NCBI GenBank assembly: GCA_965662045.1
Contig: CBFIGE010000008.1
Location: 59,920-123,919 of the forward strand
DNA length: 64,000 nucleotides
Source of the DNA: UBA3478 sp965662045
GTDB taxonomy: Bacteria; Bacteroidota; Bacteroidia; Flavobacteriales; Flavobacteriaceae
Direction: 5' to 3'
Below the pieces are notes generated by a model. It did no database searches and was not told the origin of the DNA. It saw only the letters and a list, made by a program, of their open reading frames with translations. The number at the start of each line of letters is the position of its first letter. Within the stretch, counting starts at the first letter, position 1. Of the stretch, positions 52,265-61,333 are shown piece after piece. The position numbers and the translations under genes are program-made.

Positions 52265-53692
52265 ATGCAGACTAAACTTGCTTACTTATTTTTATTGTGC
52301 ACTCTGATCTTAGCGAGTTGTTCCAAAAATGATGATGAGATTTTTTTCGAAATTCCAAATGAAGTTCAAACACAAGACTTCATCTGGAGAGGTTTTAATA
52401 CTTGGTATTTCTGGAAAGATGAGCAGTCCATATTAAATGATTCTAAACTCGATAATCCTGAAGACTACATAAGTTTTTTAAAAGACTATACTAATCCTGT
52501 ATCACTCTTTGAAACTATTTTACATCCAGATGACAGGTTCAGTTTTTATAGTCAAGATTATAGAGCACTAACCAATTTTCTACAGGGAATTAGAACAGAT
52601 GACGGTATGGTTTATAGACTTTACCGACTGGGATTCGATAACAGAATTATAGTTGCTGTTAAATACGTGATTCCCAATTCTAGTGCAGCTATTTTAGGTA
52701 TAAAACGAGGTGATTTGTTTGGGACTGTAGACGGAGTAGTTTTGGATGAAGGCAATTATCAAAATCTACTATCGAGCTCAAAGATATCCCTACAATTAAA
52801 TGGAATCCGCTATGAGAATGAGCAGTGGATAGATGAACAGGAATCTATTACGCTAGTCAAAACAGAAGGGCTCATAGAAAATCCTGTTTTTAAAGATAGT
52901 ATTTATACTATTAATAGTCAGAAAATTGGCTATCTAGTATACAATGCCTTTATCTCGAATTACGAAGAGGAGCTCAATCAGGTATTCACTGAGTTTAAAA
53001 ATAATCAAGTGAGTTCCTTGATTTTAGACTTGCGATATAATTCGGGAGGCTCAACTGCAAATGCGGCTATTTTAGCAAGTATGATTTACAGTAACAATAC
53101 AGAGTTATTATTTGCAAAACAGCGTTGGAACTCGTTATGGCAAGGACGCTTTAGTGATGAAACACTCAATGAGAATTTCAGAAATCAAACGCTTGGAGGA
53201 GATAATATCAGTAGCCTTGGTCTAAGTAAAATAATTATCATTACCGAAAGTGGAACGGCTTCAGCCAGTGAATTACTGATTAATGGTTTATCGCCCTATA
53301 TGGATGTGGTGCTCGTTGGTGATAAGACAAGAGGGAAAAACGAATTTTCTCTGACACTTGTTGACGATCCACAAAGCCCAGATTTTCCATATTTATATCG
53401 TAATACTAGAGAGTCATTCATCAACCCAGATGTCCAATGGGGCTTACAGCCTATTGTCGGAAGGTTTGAAAACTCTGCAGGATTCTCAGATTTCACAGAA
53501 GGTTTTCAACCGGATATTTTTTACAGCGAAGATCCAATATACCTAGGTATTTTAGGACGTATCGATGAGCCCCTACTAGCTAGAGCTATAGCTCAAATTA
53601 CAGGAAATAGCGCAGCGATGAAGTCAAGTAGTAAAAACTTTGAAAGAATAGAATTTAATGCCCAAGGGTTTCTAAATTTAGAACTTAGATAA
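52265..53692 (+). CDS. S41 family C-terminal-processing peptidase, lipoprotein
   Basis: 475 residues. Lipoprotein signal LILASC (Cys19). N-terminal helical domain (about 35-110), a PDZ-like domain (about 110-180, IPNSSAAILGIKRGDLFGTVDG), then the protease domain with LRYNSGGS (about 257-264) and the catalytic pair Ser333 in GTASASEL and Lys358 in TRGK, 25 residues apart as in Tsp. Likely an outer-membrane-associated protease on the periplasmic or outer face. It starts 12 bp after purB and ends 9 bp before the importer genes, so it may be co-transcribed with them. Confidence 0.92.
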   Translation: MQTKLAYLFLLCTLILASCSKNDDEIFFEIPNEVQTQDFIWRGFNTWYFWKDEQSILNDSKLDNPEDYISFLKDYTNPVSLFETILHPDDRFSFYSQDYRALTNFLQGIRTDDGMVYRLYRLGFDNRIIVAVKYVIPNSSAAILGIKRGDLFGTVDGVVLDEGNYQNLLSSSKISLQLNGIRYENEQWIDEQESITLVKTEGLIENPVFKDSIYTINSQKIGYLVYNAFISNYEEELNQVFTEFKNNQVSSLILDLRYNSGGSTANAAILASMIYSNNTELLFAKQRWNSLWQGRFSDETLNENFRNQTLGGDNISSLGLSKIIIITESGTASASELLINGLSPYMDVVLVGDKTRGKNEFSLTLVDDPQSPDFPYLYRNTRESFINPDVQWGLQPIVGRFENSAGFSDFTEGFQPDIFYSEDPIYLGILGRIDEPLLARAIAQITGNSAAMKSSSKNFERIEFNAQGFLNLELR

Positions 53693-53701
53693 GTTTATTC
53701 T

Positions 53702-54826
53702 ATGAAACCTTACGGTCTTGTAATCGCCATTAGCTTAATCTTCTCGTGTTGTAATTCAGTTAGCAATGAGAAAAATTCGACCAAATACAAGAAATGGTCA
53801 CCCAAATACGCCAAAGGTTTTAGCTTCGAAGAAAAAAATGGAATTACTTATCTCAATATCCTAAATCCATGGCCTGGGTCAAGCTTTGAACAACAATTTG
53901 CCTTGATTTCTGAGAATGATAGTCTAAAAGCGCATAAGTCGTTAACCATTAACATCCCAATAAAAAGATGGGCAACCTCCTCTACTTCACATGTTGGGTT
54001 CGTTGAAGAATTAAATGAACTTAACTCTCTAAGAGCCATAAGTGGTACAAATTATGTGAGTTCAGAAGACGTTCAAAGTCGAATAAACAACAACGAAATT
54101 GTAGAATTAGGACAGACAGGAAAGCCCAATGTTGAATGGATTATTCGTAATCAGATAGAAGTCTTTTTAAATTTTTCAATAGCAGAAAACTCATCAGTTC
54201 AGTCGCTGCTTGAAAAAGCACAAATTCCAATGATTTACATCGGGGAGTGGAATGAAAAACACCCTTTAGCTAGAGCTGAGTGGATCAAGGTTTTTGGAGT
54301 TTTATTTGATAAACAAAAACAAGCAGATTCCATTTTTTCAGCAATAGAAACTAATTATCACAAGTGGAAAAAACGAGCACAAATACAAGGTAACGCACCT
54401 AGTATCATAAGTGGTAGTCCGTATAATGGAGTTTGGTATGCCCCTCAAAAAAATTCTTACATGCAAAAGTTTTATGAAGATGCTAACTTAAACTATGTGT
54501 GGAAAGATCTTGAATATACGGGAAGCCTGAAGCTCGATATGGAATTTATTTTCGATACAGGCAAAAGTGCAAGTATATGGCTAAACTCATCAGAATATCA
54601 ACATTTATCATCTTTAGAAAAGCTCAATCCTTTAATATCCGAATTGTCCTCAGTTCAAAATAGTAGGGTTTACAATACCTCCAAATCAACAGCAAGTGAA
54701 GGTGTATTATTTTACGAAAAAGGAGCAGTCCGTCCTGATTTAGTACTCAAAGATTTGATTCAAATAGGTCATCCAAATCTCCTGACAAAACACAAACTTC
54801 AATTTTTTGAAAAACTGCGTAAATGA
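53702..54826 (+). CDS. ABC importer substrate-binding lipoprotein (BtuF/FecB-like)
   Basis: 374 residues with lipoprotein signal (IFSCC, Cys16). The binding domain of cluster A-II type starts YAKGFSFEEKNGITYLNILNPW, a form I associate with Bacteroidota binding proteins for cobalamin or iron chelates. Landmarks are ELGQTGKPNVEWI-like and IYIGEWNEKHPLARAEWIKV (about 180-200). It feeds the permease and ATPase that follow, each overlapping by 4 bp. The ligand cannot be told apart between vitamin B12, heme and siderophores. Confidence 0.88.
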   Translation: MKPYGLVIAISLIFSCCNSVSNEKNSTKYKKWSPKYAKGFSFEEKNGITYLNILNPWPGSSFEQQFALISENDSLKAHKSLTINIPIKRWATSSTSHVGFVEELNELNSLRAISGTNYVSSEDVQSRINNNEIVELGQTGKPNVEWIIRNQIEVFLNFSIAENSSVQSLLEKAQIPMIYIGEWNEKHPLARAEWIKVFGVLFDKQKQADSIFSAIETNYHKWKKRAQIQGNAPSIISGSPYNGVWYAPQKNSYMQKFYEDANLNYVWKDLEYTGSLKLDMEFIFDTGKSASIWLNSSEYQHLSSLEKLNPLISELSSVQNSRVYNTSKSTASEGVLFYEKGAVRPDLVLKDLIQIGHPNLLTKHKLQFFEKLRK

Positions 54827-55836
54827 GAATCAAAACATCCCATAAAAGGCTTTTCCTGAATCTAATTTTGGGTTTAATTCTGTTGTTTTGTTTAAATATA
54901 TTTTTGGGGTCTGTTAAGCTGTCAATCAAGGAGTTTATCATAGGTTTATATGACACAACTAGCACCAATTATCTGATTATACACTCACTTCGAATCCCAA
55001 AAGCCTTAAGCAGCATTCTAATTGGAATTGGCCTAGGATTAGCTGGATTTTTAATGCAAATTCTATTTAGAAATCCTCTTTCAGGACCGTATGTCTTAGG
55101 AGTAACTACAGGCGGAAGTTTAGGAGCAGCCCTTTTTATATTAGGTAGTTCATTGTTTTCTATTGGTTTTCTTCATCCAAAATATGGAATTCCACTTTTT
55201 TCGAGTCTTGGAAGTTTAACGGTTTTATCGATGGTCCTTGTAGTCTACAAAAGAATTAAAGACCCCATGACCTTGCTCATAACAGGAATTCTATTTAGTA
55301 GTATAACCGGTGCAGTAATTTCAATACTCGCTTATTTTAGTACCGCAGAACGCCTCAGAGAATTTGTTTTTTGGAGTTATGGAAGCACTCATTTAATGAA
55401 CACCTACGAACTCTTAATTTTAACCTTCAGTTGCGGTTTATGTTTTGTTTTTGCATTAAAAAACTCAAAGCCACTTGAAGCATTTTTAGCTGGAGATGTT
55501 ATGGCAAAAACATTAGGCATTGATGTTGATAAAATTAGAGTGCAAATCATTCTTTTTACGGGCTTGACCGTTGGTGTCCTGACAGCTTTTGCTGGCCCCA
55601 TTGCCTTTGTCGGATTGGTCGTGCCACATATTTCAAGACAAATTTTAAAAACCTCAAATGTTCAATTGCAGTTGATTTCTGTCTGCTTGATAGGAAGTTT
55701 ATTTGTTCTTGCCTCTGACATAGTTGCTACTCTACCTAGTAGCGCTATGAGTCTTCCATTGAATGCCGTAACTTCTATTATTGGAGCTCCAATACTACTT
55801 TTTATTGTAATTAAAACCAAACGCTTTATTTTTTGA
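54823..55836 (+). CDS. FecCD/BtuC family ABC transporter permease
   Basis: 337 residues, about nine to ten membrane helices, normal for the family. Signature stretches are LRIPKALSSILIGIGLGLAG (about 50-70), FRNPLSGPYVLGVTTGGSLGAAL (about 82-104), LAGDVMAKTLGIDVDKIRV and GPIAFVGLVVPHISRQIL (about 256-273). Forms the membrane channel for a large metal-chelate or corrinoid ligand. Overlaps both neighbours by 4 bp. Confidence 0.93.
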   Translation: MRIKTSHKRLFLNLILGLILLFCLNIFLGSVKLSIKEFIIGLYDTTSTNYLIIHSLRIPKALSSILIGIGLGLAGFLMQILFRNPLSGPYVLGVTTGGSLGAALFILGSSLFSIGFLHPKYGIPLFSSLGSLTVLSMVLVVYKRIKDPMTLLITGILFSSITGAVISILAYFSTAERLREFVFWSYGSTHLMNTYELLILTFSCGLCFVFALKNSKPLEAFLAGDVMAKTLGIDVDKIRVQIILFTGLTVGVLTAFAGPIAFVGLVVPHISRQILKTSNVQLQLISVCLIGSLFVLASDIVATLPSSAMSLPLNAVTSIIGAPILLFIVIKTKRFIF

Positions 55837-56537
55837 GTATGATTGCGCTTAATATTGACCAATTGTATTTTGATGAAGCAAATCCCATTGCTAGAGGTTT
55901 AAAATTTTCCTTTTCTAAAGGTCATTTGTATTACATCTATGGCAGAAATGGTATTGGTAAAACGACCCTGTTCAAGACCTTAGCAGGACTGCACCAAGGT
56001 TACAAGGGTAAAATCCATATTGAGAAAACTCCTTTAGTTGATTTTTTACCACAAGAACGTGCAAAAAAAATAGCTTTTATGTTTCAAACAGAAACAGTTT
56101 ATCCTTTTTTTAAAGTTCACGAATACCTCAATTTAGCTAATATTCCCAATGCCAAAAATTCAATTAAAGAGGACGAGTTTAAGCTGTTTATAATTCAAGG
56201 GCTTCAACTTGAGAATTATCTCGATCGATATTTAAGAGAGCTTAGTCAAGGACAATTCCAAAAAGTAAAACTAGCCACCTGTCTCTTGCAAATGACAGAT
56301 TTCATTGTACTTGATGAACCTTTTGCCCATCTTGACTTAATTCAAAAAGAAAGAATGAATATTTTTATTCAAGAATTAGTGACTAATCGAAACAAATGTG
56401 TTTTATTGAGTACTCATCATTTTGACTTGAACTTCAAAAGCAACAATCACACACTTTGTTTAACTTCGACTCAACTAAAGATTTTATATGAAAACGAAAA
56501 TTCTAAGGAAAAATTAATTGAATTACTAAGCACTTGA
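55833..56537 (+). CDS. ABC transporter ATP-binding protein of the FecE/BtuD type
   Basis: 234 residues. Walker A GRNGIGKTT (about 38-46), Q-loop after PQERAKKIAFMFQ, signature LSQGQFQKV (about 145), Walker B FIVLDEPFAHLD (about 163-174) and switch His in STHHFDL. The signature motif reads LSQGQ instead of LSGGQ, a common variant. Energises the upstream permease; the three genes form a complete importer without an outer-membrane receptor in the window. Confidence 0.92.
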   Translation: MSMIALNIDQLYFDEANPIARGLKFSFSKGHLYYIYGRNGIGKTTLFKTLAGLHQGYKGKIHIEKTPLVDFLPQERAKKIAFMFQTETVYPFFKVHEYLNLANIPNAKNSIKEDEFKLFIIQGLQLENYLDRYLRELSQGQFQKVKLATCLLQMTDFIVLDEPFAHLDLIQKERMNIFIQELVTNRNKCVLLSTHHFDLNFKSNNHTLCLTSTQLKILYENENSKEKLIELLST

Positions 56538-56564
56538 TGAATTTGAATAGTATTAGAAAAGAAG

Positions 56565-57968
56565 ATGACAAAAATTGACACAGCTGTAATTATAGGCCTT
56601 GGAGTAATGGGTAATAATCTAGCTCTAAATATTCTCGACAAAAAATTTAAGGTAATCGGTTACGATATAGATTCAAATAAAAAAAATCAAATAACTCATA
56701 ACCAGTATTTTAAAATTGAAAATTTAAACGATTTAAAAGCGTATAACAATACCGCCTTAGCCGTATTTTTAATGCTTCCCGCAGACAAAATAAACGATGA
56801 AAATATTGCTTCAATTTTTGCCTTACTACATCCGGAGAGTGTAATTATTGATGGAGGTAACTCACATTTCAAAGACAGTATTAGAAGAGTGGATACTTTT
56901 CACAAAATACACTTTAACTACTTAGGCATAGGGATTTCAGGAGGAGCACAAGGGGCACTTCAAGGCCCGTCTATGATGATAGGGGGTAATGAAACTCAAT
57001 ACAATAAAATAAAACACCTTTTGGAAGCTATAGGCGCCTCATCTGACCAAACAAGCTGCGCTAGGTACGTAGGAGCCTCAGGCGCAGGTCATTTTGTTAA
57101 AATGATTCACAACGGTATAGAATATGCGCTTATGCAAAGTATCGCAGAAATATATACATTACTCAAAACTTCAGGAGCATTTACTCCCGAAGAAATTGCT
57201 GAATTATTCAAAACTTGGCAAAATTCAGAATTAGATTCCTACCTATTGCGAATTAGTGCCAGTATAATTAGTGAAAAAGAACAAAACGATTCTGTTAACG
57301 TTTTAGACCAAATAAAAGATCAAGCCAAACATAAAGGCACAGGTAAATGGGTGTCTCAATTCGCCTTTGATACTGGTGTACCAATCAATGGAATTAATGC
57401 TGCTCTCGAATCACGCTTTTTATCAAGTGACAAAAGACTTAGAACCAACATAAATCGGGTTTATAATTCAGAATATCAAACCCTAGATAATTTCGAGTCA
57501 AAGGAAAACCTAATTCAGTGGAGTAAACAACTTTTAGAATTCAACTACATCTTAAGCTTTGCACAAGGAATTGCGCTAATACAGAGAGGGTCTGAAGACT
57601 TTAATCTAAAGGTAAAATTGACAGAAGTATTGACAGCATGGATGAACGGCTGTATTATTGAAAGCAAACTTGTTTTTAAGTTGCATAAAATTTATACCGA
57701 GCAACCCTCTTTGGATCATTTACTTTTAGATAAATCGATTGCACTAAGGATAGAAAAAATCCAAAAGAATAGCAGAAAATTAGTCGCTCTTGCTATTGGT
57801 AATCAAATACCCTTAAATGTGAGCTCAAATAATATCAGTTATTTTGATTACCTCAAGACACTACATTCAAGTGCTAACTTAATCCAAGCACAACGAGATT
57901 ATTTTGGCCAACACGGTTTTGAGCGCATAGAACAGGACGGGGTCTTTCATTTAAATACCCTCTTTTAA
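56565..57968 (+). CDS. gnd: 6-phosphogluconate dehydrogenase (decarboxylating)
   Basis: Oxidative step of the pentose phosphate pathway, yielding ribulose 5-phosphate and NADPH. 467 residues, normal. N-terminal Rossmann motif IIGLGVMGNNLALNI (about 9-23), IIDGGNSHFKDSIRR, the active-site stretch GISGGAQGALQGPSMMIGG with substrate Ser, and GASGAGHFVKMIHNGIEYA with the catalytic Lys. Glucose-6-phosphate dehydrogenase is not in the window. Follows the ABC ATPase by 27 bp. Confidence 0.95.
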   Translation: MTKIDTAVIIGLGVMGNNLALNILDKKFKVIGYDIDSNKKNQITHNQYFKIENLNDLKAYNNTALAVFLMLPADKINDENIASIFALLHPESVIIDGGNSHFKDSIRRVDTFHKIHFNYLGIGISGGAQGALQGPSMMIGGNETQYNKIKHLLEAIGASSDQTSCARYVGASGAGHFVKMIHNGIEYALMQSIAEIYTLLKTSGAFTPEEIAELFKTWQNSELDSYLLRISASIISEKEQNDSVNVLDQIKDQAKHKGTGKWVSQFAFDTGVPINGINAALESRFLSSDKRLRTNINRVYNSEYQTLDNFESKENLIQWSKQLLEFNYILSFAQGIALIQRGSEDFNLKVKLTEVLTAWMNGCIIESKLVFKLHKIYTEQPSLDHLLLDKSIALRIEKIQKNSRKLVALAIGNQIPLNVSSNNISYFDYLKTLHSSANLIQAQRDYFGQHGFERIEQDGVFHLNTLF

Positions 57969-58013
57969 TTGAAAATAGGAGATACTTTTAAAGCTTTGCT
58001 TGAACTTCAAAAA

Positions 58014-60965
58014 TTATTTAGATAAATACATCTTTCTACGAGAATAAAGATCGTAAAATTCATCTTCTTTAAGATTATCTATAAATAAAATGCTCTCTCC
58101 AGTGCTCTTCATTTCTGGACCAAGGTTTTTATTCACATTAGGGAACTTATTAAAAGAAAAAACAGGCTGTTTTATAGCATAACCTTTCAATTCTGGATTG
58201 AAGTCAAAATCTTTGATTTTTTTGTCTCCCAACATCAATTTCGTCGCATAATTCACATAGGGTTCTCCATATGCTTTAGATATGAAAGGTACCGTTCTTG
58301 AGGCCCTAGGATTTGCTTCAATGATATATACGACCTCGTCCTTTATCGCAAATTGAATATTGATTAAGCCTACAGTGTTAAGAGCAAGGGCAATTTTACG
58401 CGTGTGATCTTTAATTTGTTGCATCACAAACTCTCCCAGATTAAATGGAGGCAAGGTAGCATTAGAATCCCCTGAATGTATACCACAAGGTTCAATATGC
58501 TCCATGATTCCAATAATATAGACGTCTTCTCCATCACAAATAGCATCTGCCTCTGCTTCGATTGCACCATCTAAATAGTGATCTAAAAGAAGCTTGTTAT
58601 TCGGTATGTCCTTAAGTAAATCAATAACGTGCTGTTCTAGCTCTTCCTTATTAATGACGATTTTCATCCCTTGTCCTCCTAAAACATAGGATGGTCTAAC
58701 CAAAAGAGGAAAATNNNNNNNNNNNNNNNNNNNNNNNNNNNNNNNNNNNNNNNNNNNNNNNNNNNNNNNNNNNNNNNNNNNNNNNNNNNNNNNNNNNNNN
58801 NNNNNNNNNNNNNNTAATGATTCAGATAACTCAATAGCCTGTTGTGCTGTTTCGGCGACTCCAAATTTTGGATAAGGAATGTTGTTTTCAGCTAAAAGTG
58901 AAGAAAAACTACCTCTGTCTTCAGCTAAATCTAAAGACTGAAAACTAGTACCTATAATTTTTACGCCGTATCTATCCAATTTTTCAGCCAATTTAAGTGC
59001 AGTTTGACCTCCTAATTGAACGATGACTCCTTCAGGTTTTTCGTGTTTAATAATATCGTAGATATGTTCCCAAAACACAGGTTCGAAATATAGTTTATCA
59101 GCAGTATCGAAATCGGTAGATACCGTTTCTGGGTTACAATTAATCATAATTGTTTCATACCCGCATTCTGCCGCAGCCAATACCCCATGCACACAACAAT
59201 AATCAAATTCAATTCCCTGGCCTATTCTATTTGGTCCTGAACCCAAAACAATGATTTTTTTTCTGTCACTTGACACACTGTCATTAGCAGTATATGTGCG
59301 ACCAGAATTGTCTTGAACAGACTCTTCAAAAGTGCTGTAATAATATGGAGTTTGTGCAACAAATTCTGCTGCACAAGTATCTACAAGCTTGTATACTCTA
59401 TTGACGTTAAGCTTTTCTCTCAGTTGATATACTTGACTCTCCAAACAATCTAGCATATGGGCGATTTGTCGATCTGCAAAACCTTTTTGCTTGGCCTCTA
59501 AAAGTAGCTCTTTGGATAAATTATCAACCGAATGTTTAGAAATTTCTTTTTCTAAAATATGCAGCTCTTCGTATTGTTTGAGAAACCACATATCTATTTT
59601 AGTGATATCATGTATGGTATTAAGAGGAATACCCATTTGAATAGCATCATAGAGCACGAATACCCGGTCCCAACTGGGTACTGTCAGTTTGCTGATGATT
59701 TGTTCATAGTTTTTATAACCCTTTCCATCAGCGCCTAAACCATTTCGTTTGATTTCAAGGGATTGCGTAGCCTTGTGCAAAGCTTCTTGAAATGAACGAC
59801 CAATTCCCATTACCTCTCCTACTGATTTCATCTGTAATCCCAAGGTTCTGTCTGATCCTTCGAATTTATCAAAATTCCATCTTGGGATTTTGACAATTAC
59901 GTAATCCAACGTTGGTTCAAACAATGCCGAAGTCGTTTTGGTAATTTGATTTTCAAGCTCATCCAAAGTATATCCAATGGCTAATTTTGCAGCTATTTTT
60001 GCAATAGGATAACCGGTTGCTTTTGATGCTAATGCTGACGAACGTGAAACCCTAGGATTGATTTCAATAGCGATAATATCCTCTTTTTCGTCTGGGCTCA
60101 CGGCAAACTGAACATTACAGCCTCCAGCAAAATCGCCAATACTGCGCATCATTTTTATAGCCATGTCACGCATTCGCTGAAAAGTTGTGTCAGAAAGCGT
60201 CATAGCTGGAGCAACGGTAATGGAATCCCCAGTATGTATCCCCATCGGATCCATATTCTCAATTGTACAAATAATTACAACGTTATCATTTTTATCCCTG
60301 AGTAATTCTAATTCATATTCTTTCCAACCCATTAATGCCTTATCAATCATAACCTCGTGAATCGGCGATACTTCGAGACCATGACTCAATTGCTTGTCAA
60401 ATTCTTCAGGTTTATAGACAATAGAAGCTCCAGCTCCCCCAAGTGTGAAAGAGGCTCTAATCACGAGAGGAAATCCAAATTGTTGTGCAATTTCTTTTCC
60501 TTTCAAAAAGGAAGTTGCAGAAGCCTGAGGTGGCATACCTATATCAATAGAAAGCATAAGCTCTCTAAATTTTTCTCGGTCCTCCGTTATATTTATGGCA
60601 TCGATGTCGACACCGATGATTTCTACGTTAAAATCTTCCCATATACCTTTATCATCAGCTTCTATACATAAGTTCAAAGCAGTTTGTCCTCCCATTGTGG
60701 GTAGAACAGCATCAACGTTCGGATGTTTCTTTAGTATTTCAATAATAGACTTGGTGGTCAATGGTTTTAGATAAATGTGGTCTGCCATTGATGGGTCAGT
60801 CATAATCGTTGCAGGATTACTATTGACAAGTATAGTTTCAATACCGTCCTCACGCAAAGATCGAAGTGCTTGGGATCCTGAGTAATCAAATTCACAGGCC
60901 TGCCCTATAATAATCGGTCCAGAACCAATAATCAGGATACTGTTTATATCTTTTCTTTTAGGCAT
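58014..60965 (-). CDS. carB: Carbamoyl-phosphate synthase large subunit (interrupted by assembly gap)
   Basis: Makes carbamoyl phosphate for arginine and pyrimidines, with CarA supplying ammonia. Two ATP-grasp halves are visible: ILIIGSGPIIIGQACEFDYS at the N-terminus and IIVLGSGPNRIGQGIEFDY near residue 560, with ASFTLGGAGAS and RPSYVLGGQG in the ATP sites. The last MGS-like allosteric domain is short or absent, as in other flavobacteria. The reading frame crosses a run of 100 N; without it the protein would be about 950 residues, the normal size. The N run probably stands for one base (see findings). rpmH is upstream with its own terminator between. Confidence 0.93.
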   Translation of the reverse strand: MPKRKDINSILIIGSGPIIIGQACEFDYSGSQALRSLREDGIETILVNSNPATIMTDPSMADHIYLKPLTTKSIIEILKKHPNVDAVLPTMGGQTALNLCIEADDKGIWEDFNVEIIGVDIDAINITEDREKFRELMLSIDIGMPPQASATSFLKGKEIAQQFGFPLVIRASFTLGGAGASIVYKPEEFDKQLSHGLEVSPIHEVMIDKALMGWKEYELELLRDKNDNVVIICTIENMDPMGIHTGDSITVAPAMTLSDTTFQRMRDMAIKMMRSIGDFAGGCNVQFAVSPDEKEDIIAIEINPRVSRSSALASKATGYPIAKIAAKLAIGYTLDELENQITKTTSALFEPTLDYVIVKIPRWNFDKFEGSDRTLGLQMKSVGEVMGIGRSFQEALHKATQSLEIKRNGLGADGKGYKNYEQIISKLTVPSWDRVFVLYDAIQMGIPLNTIHDITKIDMWFLKQYEELHILEKEISKHSVDNLSKELLLEAKQKGFADRQIAHMLDCLESQVYQLREKLNVNRVYKLVDTCAAEFVAQTPYYYSTFEESVQDNSGRTYTANDSVSSDRKKIIVLGSGPNRIGQGIEFDYCCVHGVLAAAECGYETIMINCNPETVSTDFDTADKLYFEPVFWEHIYDIIKHEKPEGVIVQLGGQTALKLAEKLDRYGVKIIGTSFQSLDLAEDRGSFSSLLAENNIPYPKFGVAETAQQAIELSESLXXXXXXXXXXXXXXXXXXXXXXXXXXXXXXXXXXFPLLVRPSYVLGGQGMKIVINKEELEQHVIDLLKDIPNNKLLLDHYLDGAIEAEADAICDGEDVYIIGIMEHIEPCGIHSGDSNATLPPFNLGEFVMQQIKDHTRKIALALNTVGLINIQFAIKDEVVYIIEANPRASRTVPFISKAYGEPYVNYATKLMLGDKKIKDFDFNPELKGYAIKQPVFSFNKFPNVNKNLGPEMKSTGESILFIDNLKEDEFYDLYSRRKMYLSK
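58715..58814. other. Assembly gap of exactly 100 N
   Basis: A run of exactly 100 unknown bases inside carB, a usual placeholder for a scaffold gap of unknown length. Flanking sequence shows that little or nothing is missing. Confidence 0.98.
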
Positions 60966-60983
60966 ATTCTCTGGGGATTAGTC

Positions 60984-61013
60984 AAAAAAAAGGTGTTGAC
61001 CTTAAGCAACACC
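60984..61013 (-). terminator. Intrinsic terminator after rpmH
   Basis: Read leftward: 7-bp stem GGTGTTG / CAACACC (61007-61013 with 60992-60998), 8-nt loop, followed by eight T (60984-60991). It lies 25 bp after the rpmH stop and 18 bp before the carB start, so carB is probably transcribed from its own promoter or by readthrough. Confidence 0.85.
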
Positions 61014-61038
61014 CACTAAAAAAATTTTTTAAAACTAA

Positions 61039-61197
61039 TTATTTTTTATGTCTTGGTTCAGATGAAACCGAAAGTTTTTTTCTCCCTTTTGCGCGGCGAC
61101 TCGCCAATACTTTTCTTCCATTTGCAGAGGCCATACGTTCTCTAAAACCGTGCTTGTTTCTTCTTTTTCTCTTCGAAGGTTGATATGTTCTTTTCAT
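61039..61197 (-). CDS. rpmH: Large ribosomal subunit protein L34
   Basis: 52 residues, ATG at 61197 and TAA at 61039-61041. The sequence starts MKRTYQPSKRKRRNKHGFR and continues RMASANGRKVLASRRAKGR, the universal L34 signature, ending with a short tail. Very basic, component of the 50S subunit. It has a full promoter at 61238-61268 and a terminator behind it. Too short for usual ORF cutoffs, but the identity is certain. Confidence 0.98.
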   Translation of the reverse strand: MKRTYQPSKRKRRNKHGFRERMASANGRKVLASRRAKGRKKLSVSSEPRHKK

Positions 61198-61237
61198 AAA
61201 TCCCTTTTTATTGGATTAGATAGTTCTAAACTGACCG

Positions 61238-61268
61238 CAAATATAATACGAAACTGTGGGAGAACAAA
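61238..61268 (-). promoter_or_regulatory. Promoter of rpmH
   Basis: Read leftward: TTTG (61265-61268), 19-bp spacer, TATATTTG (61238-61245). Both boxes and the spacing match the Bacteroidota consensus exactly. The -7 box ends 40 bp before the rpmH start. Confidence 0.8.
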
Positions 61269-61295
61269 AGCTTTTTTTCAGAGAATTTAAATGTT

Positions 61296-61303
61296 TACTT
61301 TTG
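61296..61303 (+). promoter_or_regulatory. -7 box for the TPR membrane protein gene
   Basis: TACTTTTG, an exact TAnnTTTG match, 30 bp before ATG 61334. Its upstream region abuts the rpmH promoter, so the two promoters fire back to back. Confidence 0.5.
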
Positions 61304-61333
61304 ACTTGGTTTACATCTAAAATTAGCTCAGAC

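Noticed and set aside
58679..58864. An inserted unknown domain in carB across the N run
   Set aside because: The flanks join directly in frame with one missing base, matching the normal CarB sequence; the 33 unknown residues are a placeholder effect.
61256..61333. Longer N-terminus for the TPR membrane protein from GTG 61256
   Set aside because: It falls inside the divergent rpmH promoter and the family starts MFDK; a -7 box at 61296 precedes the ATG at 61334.
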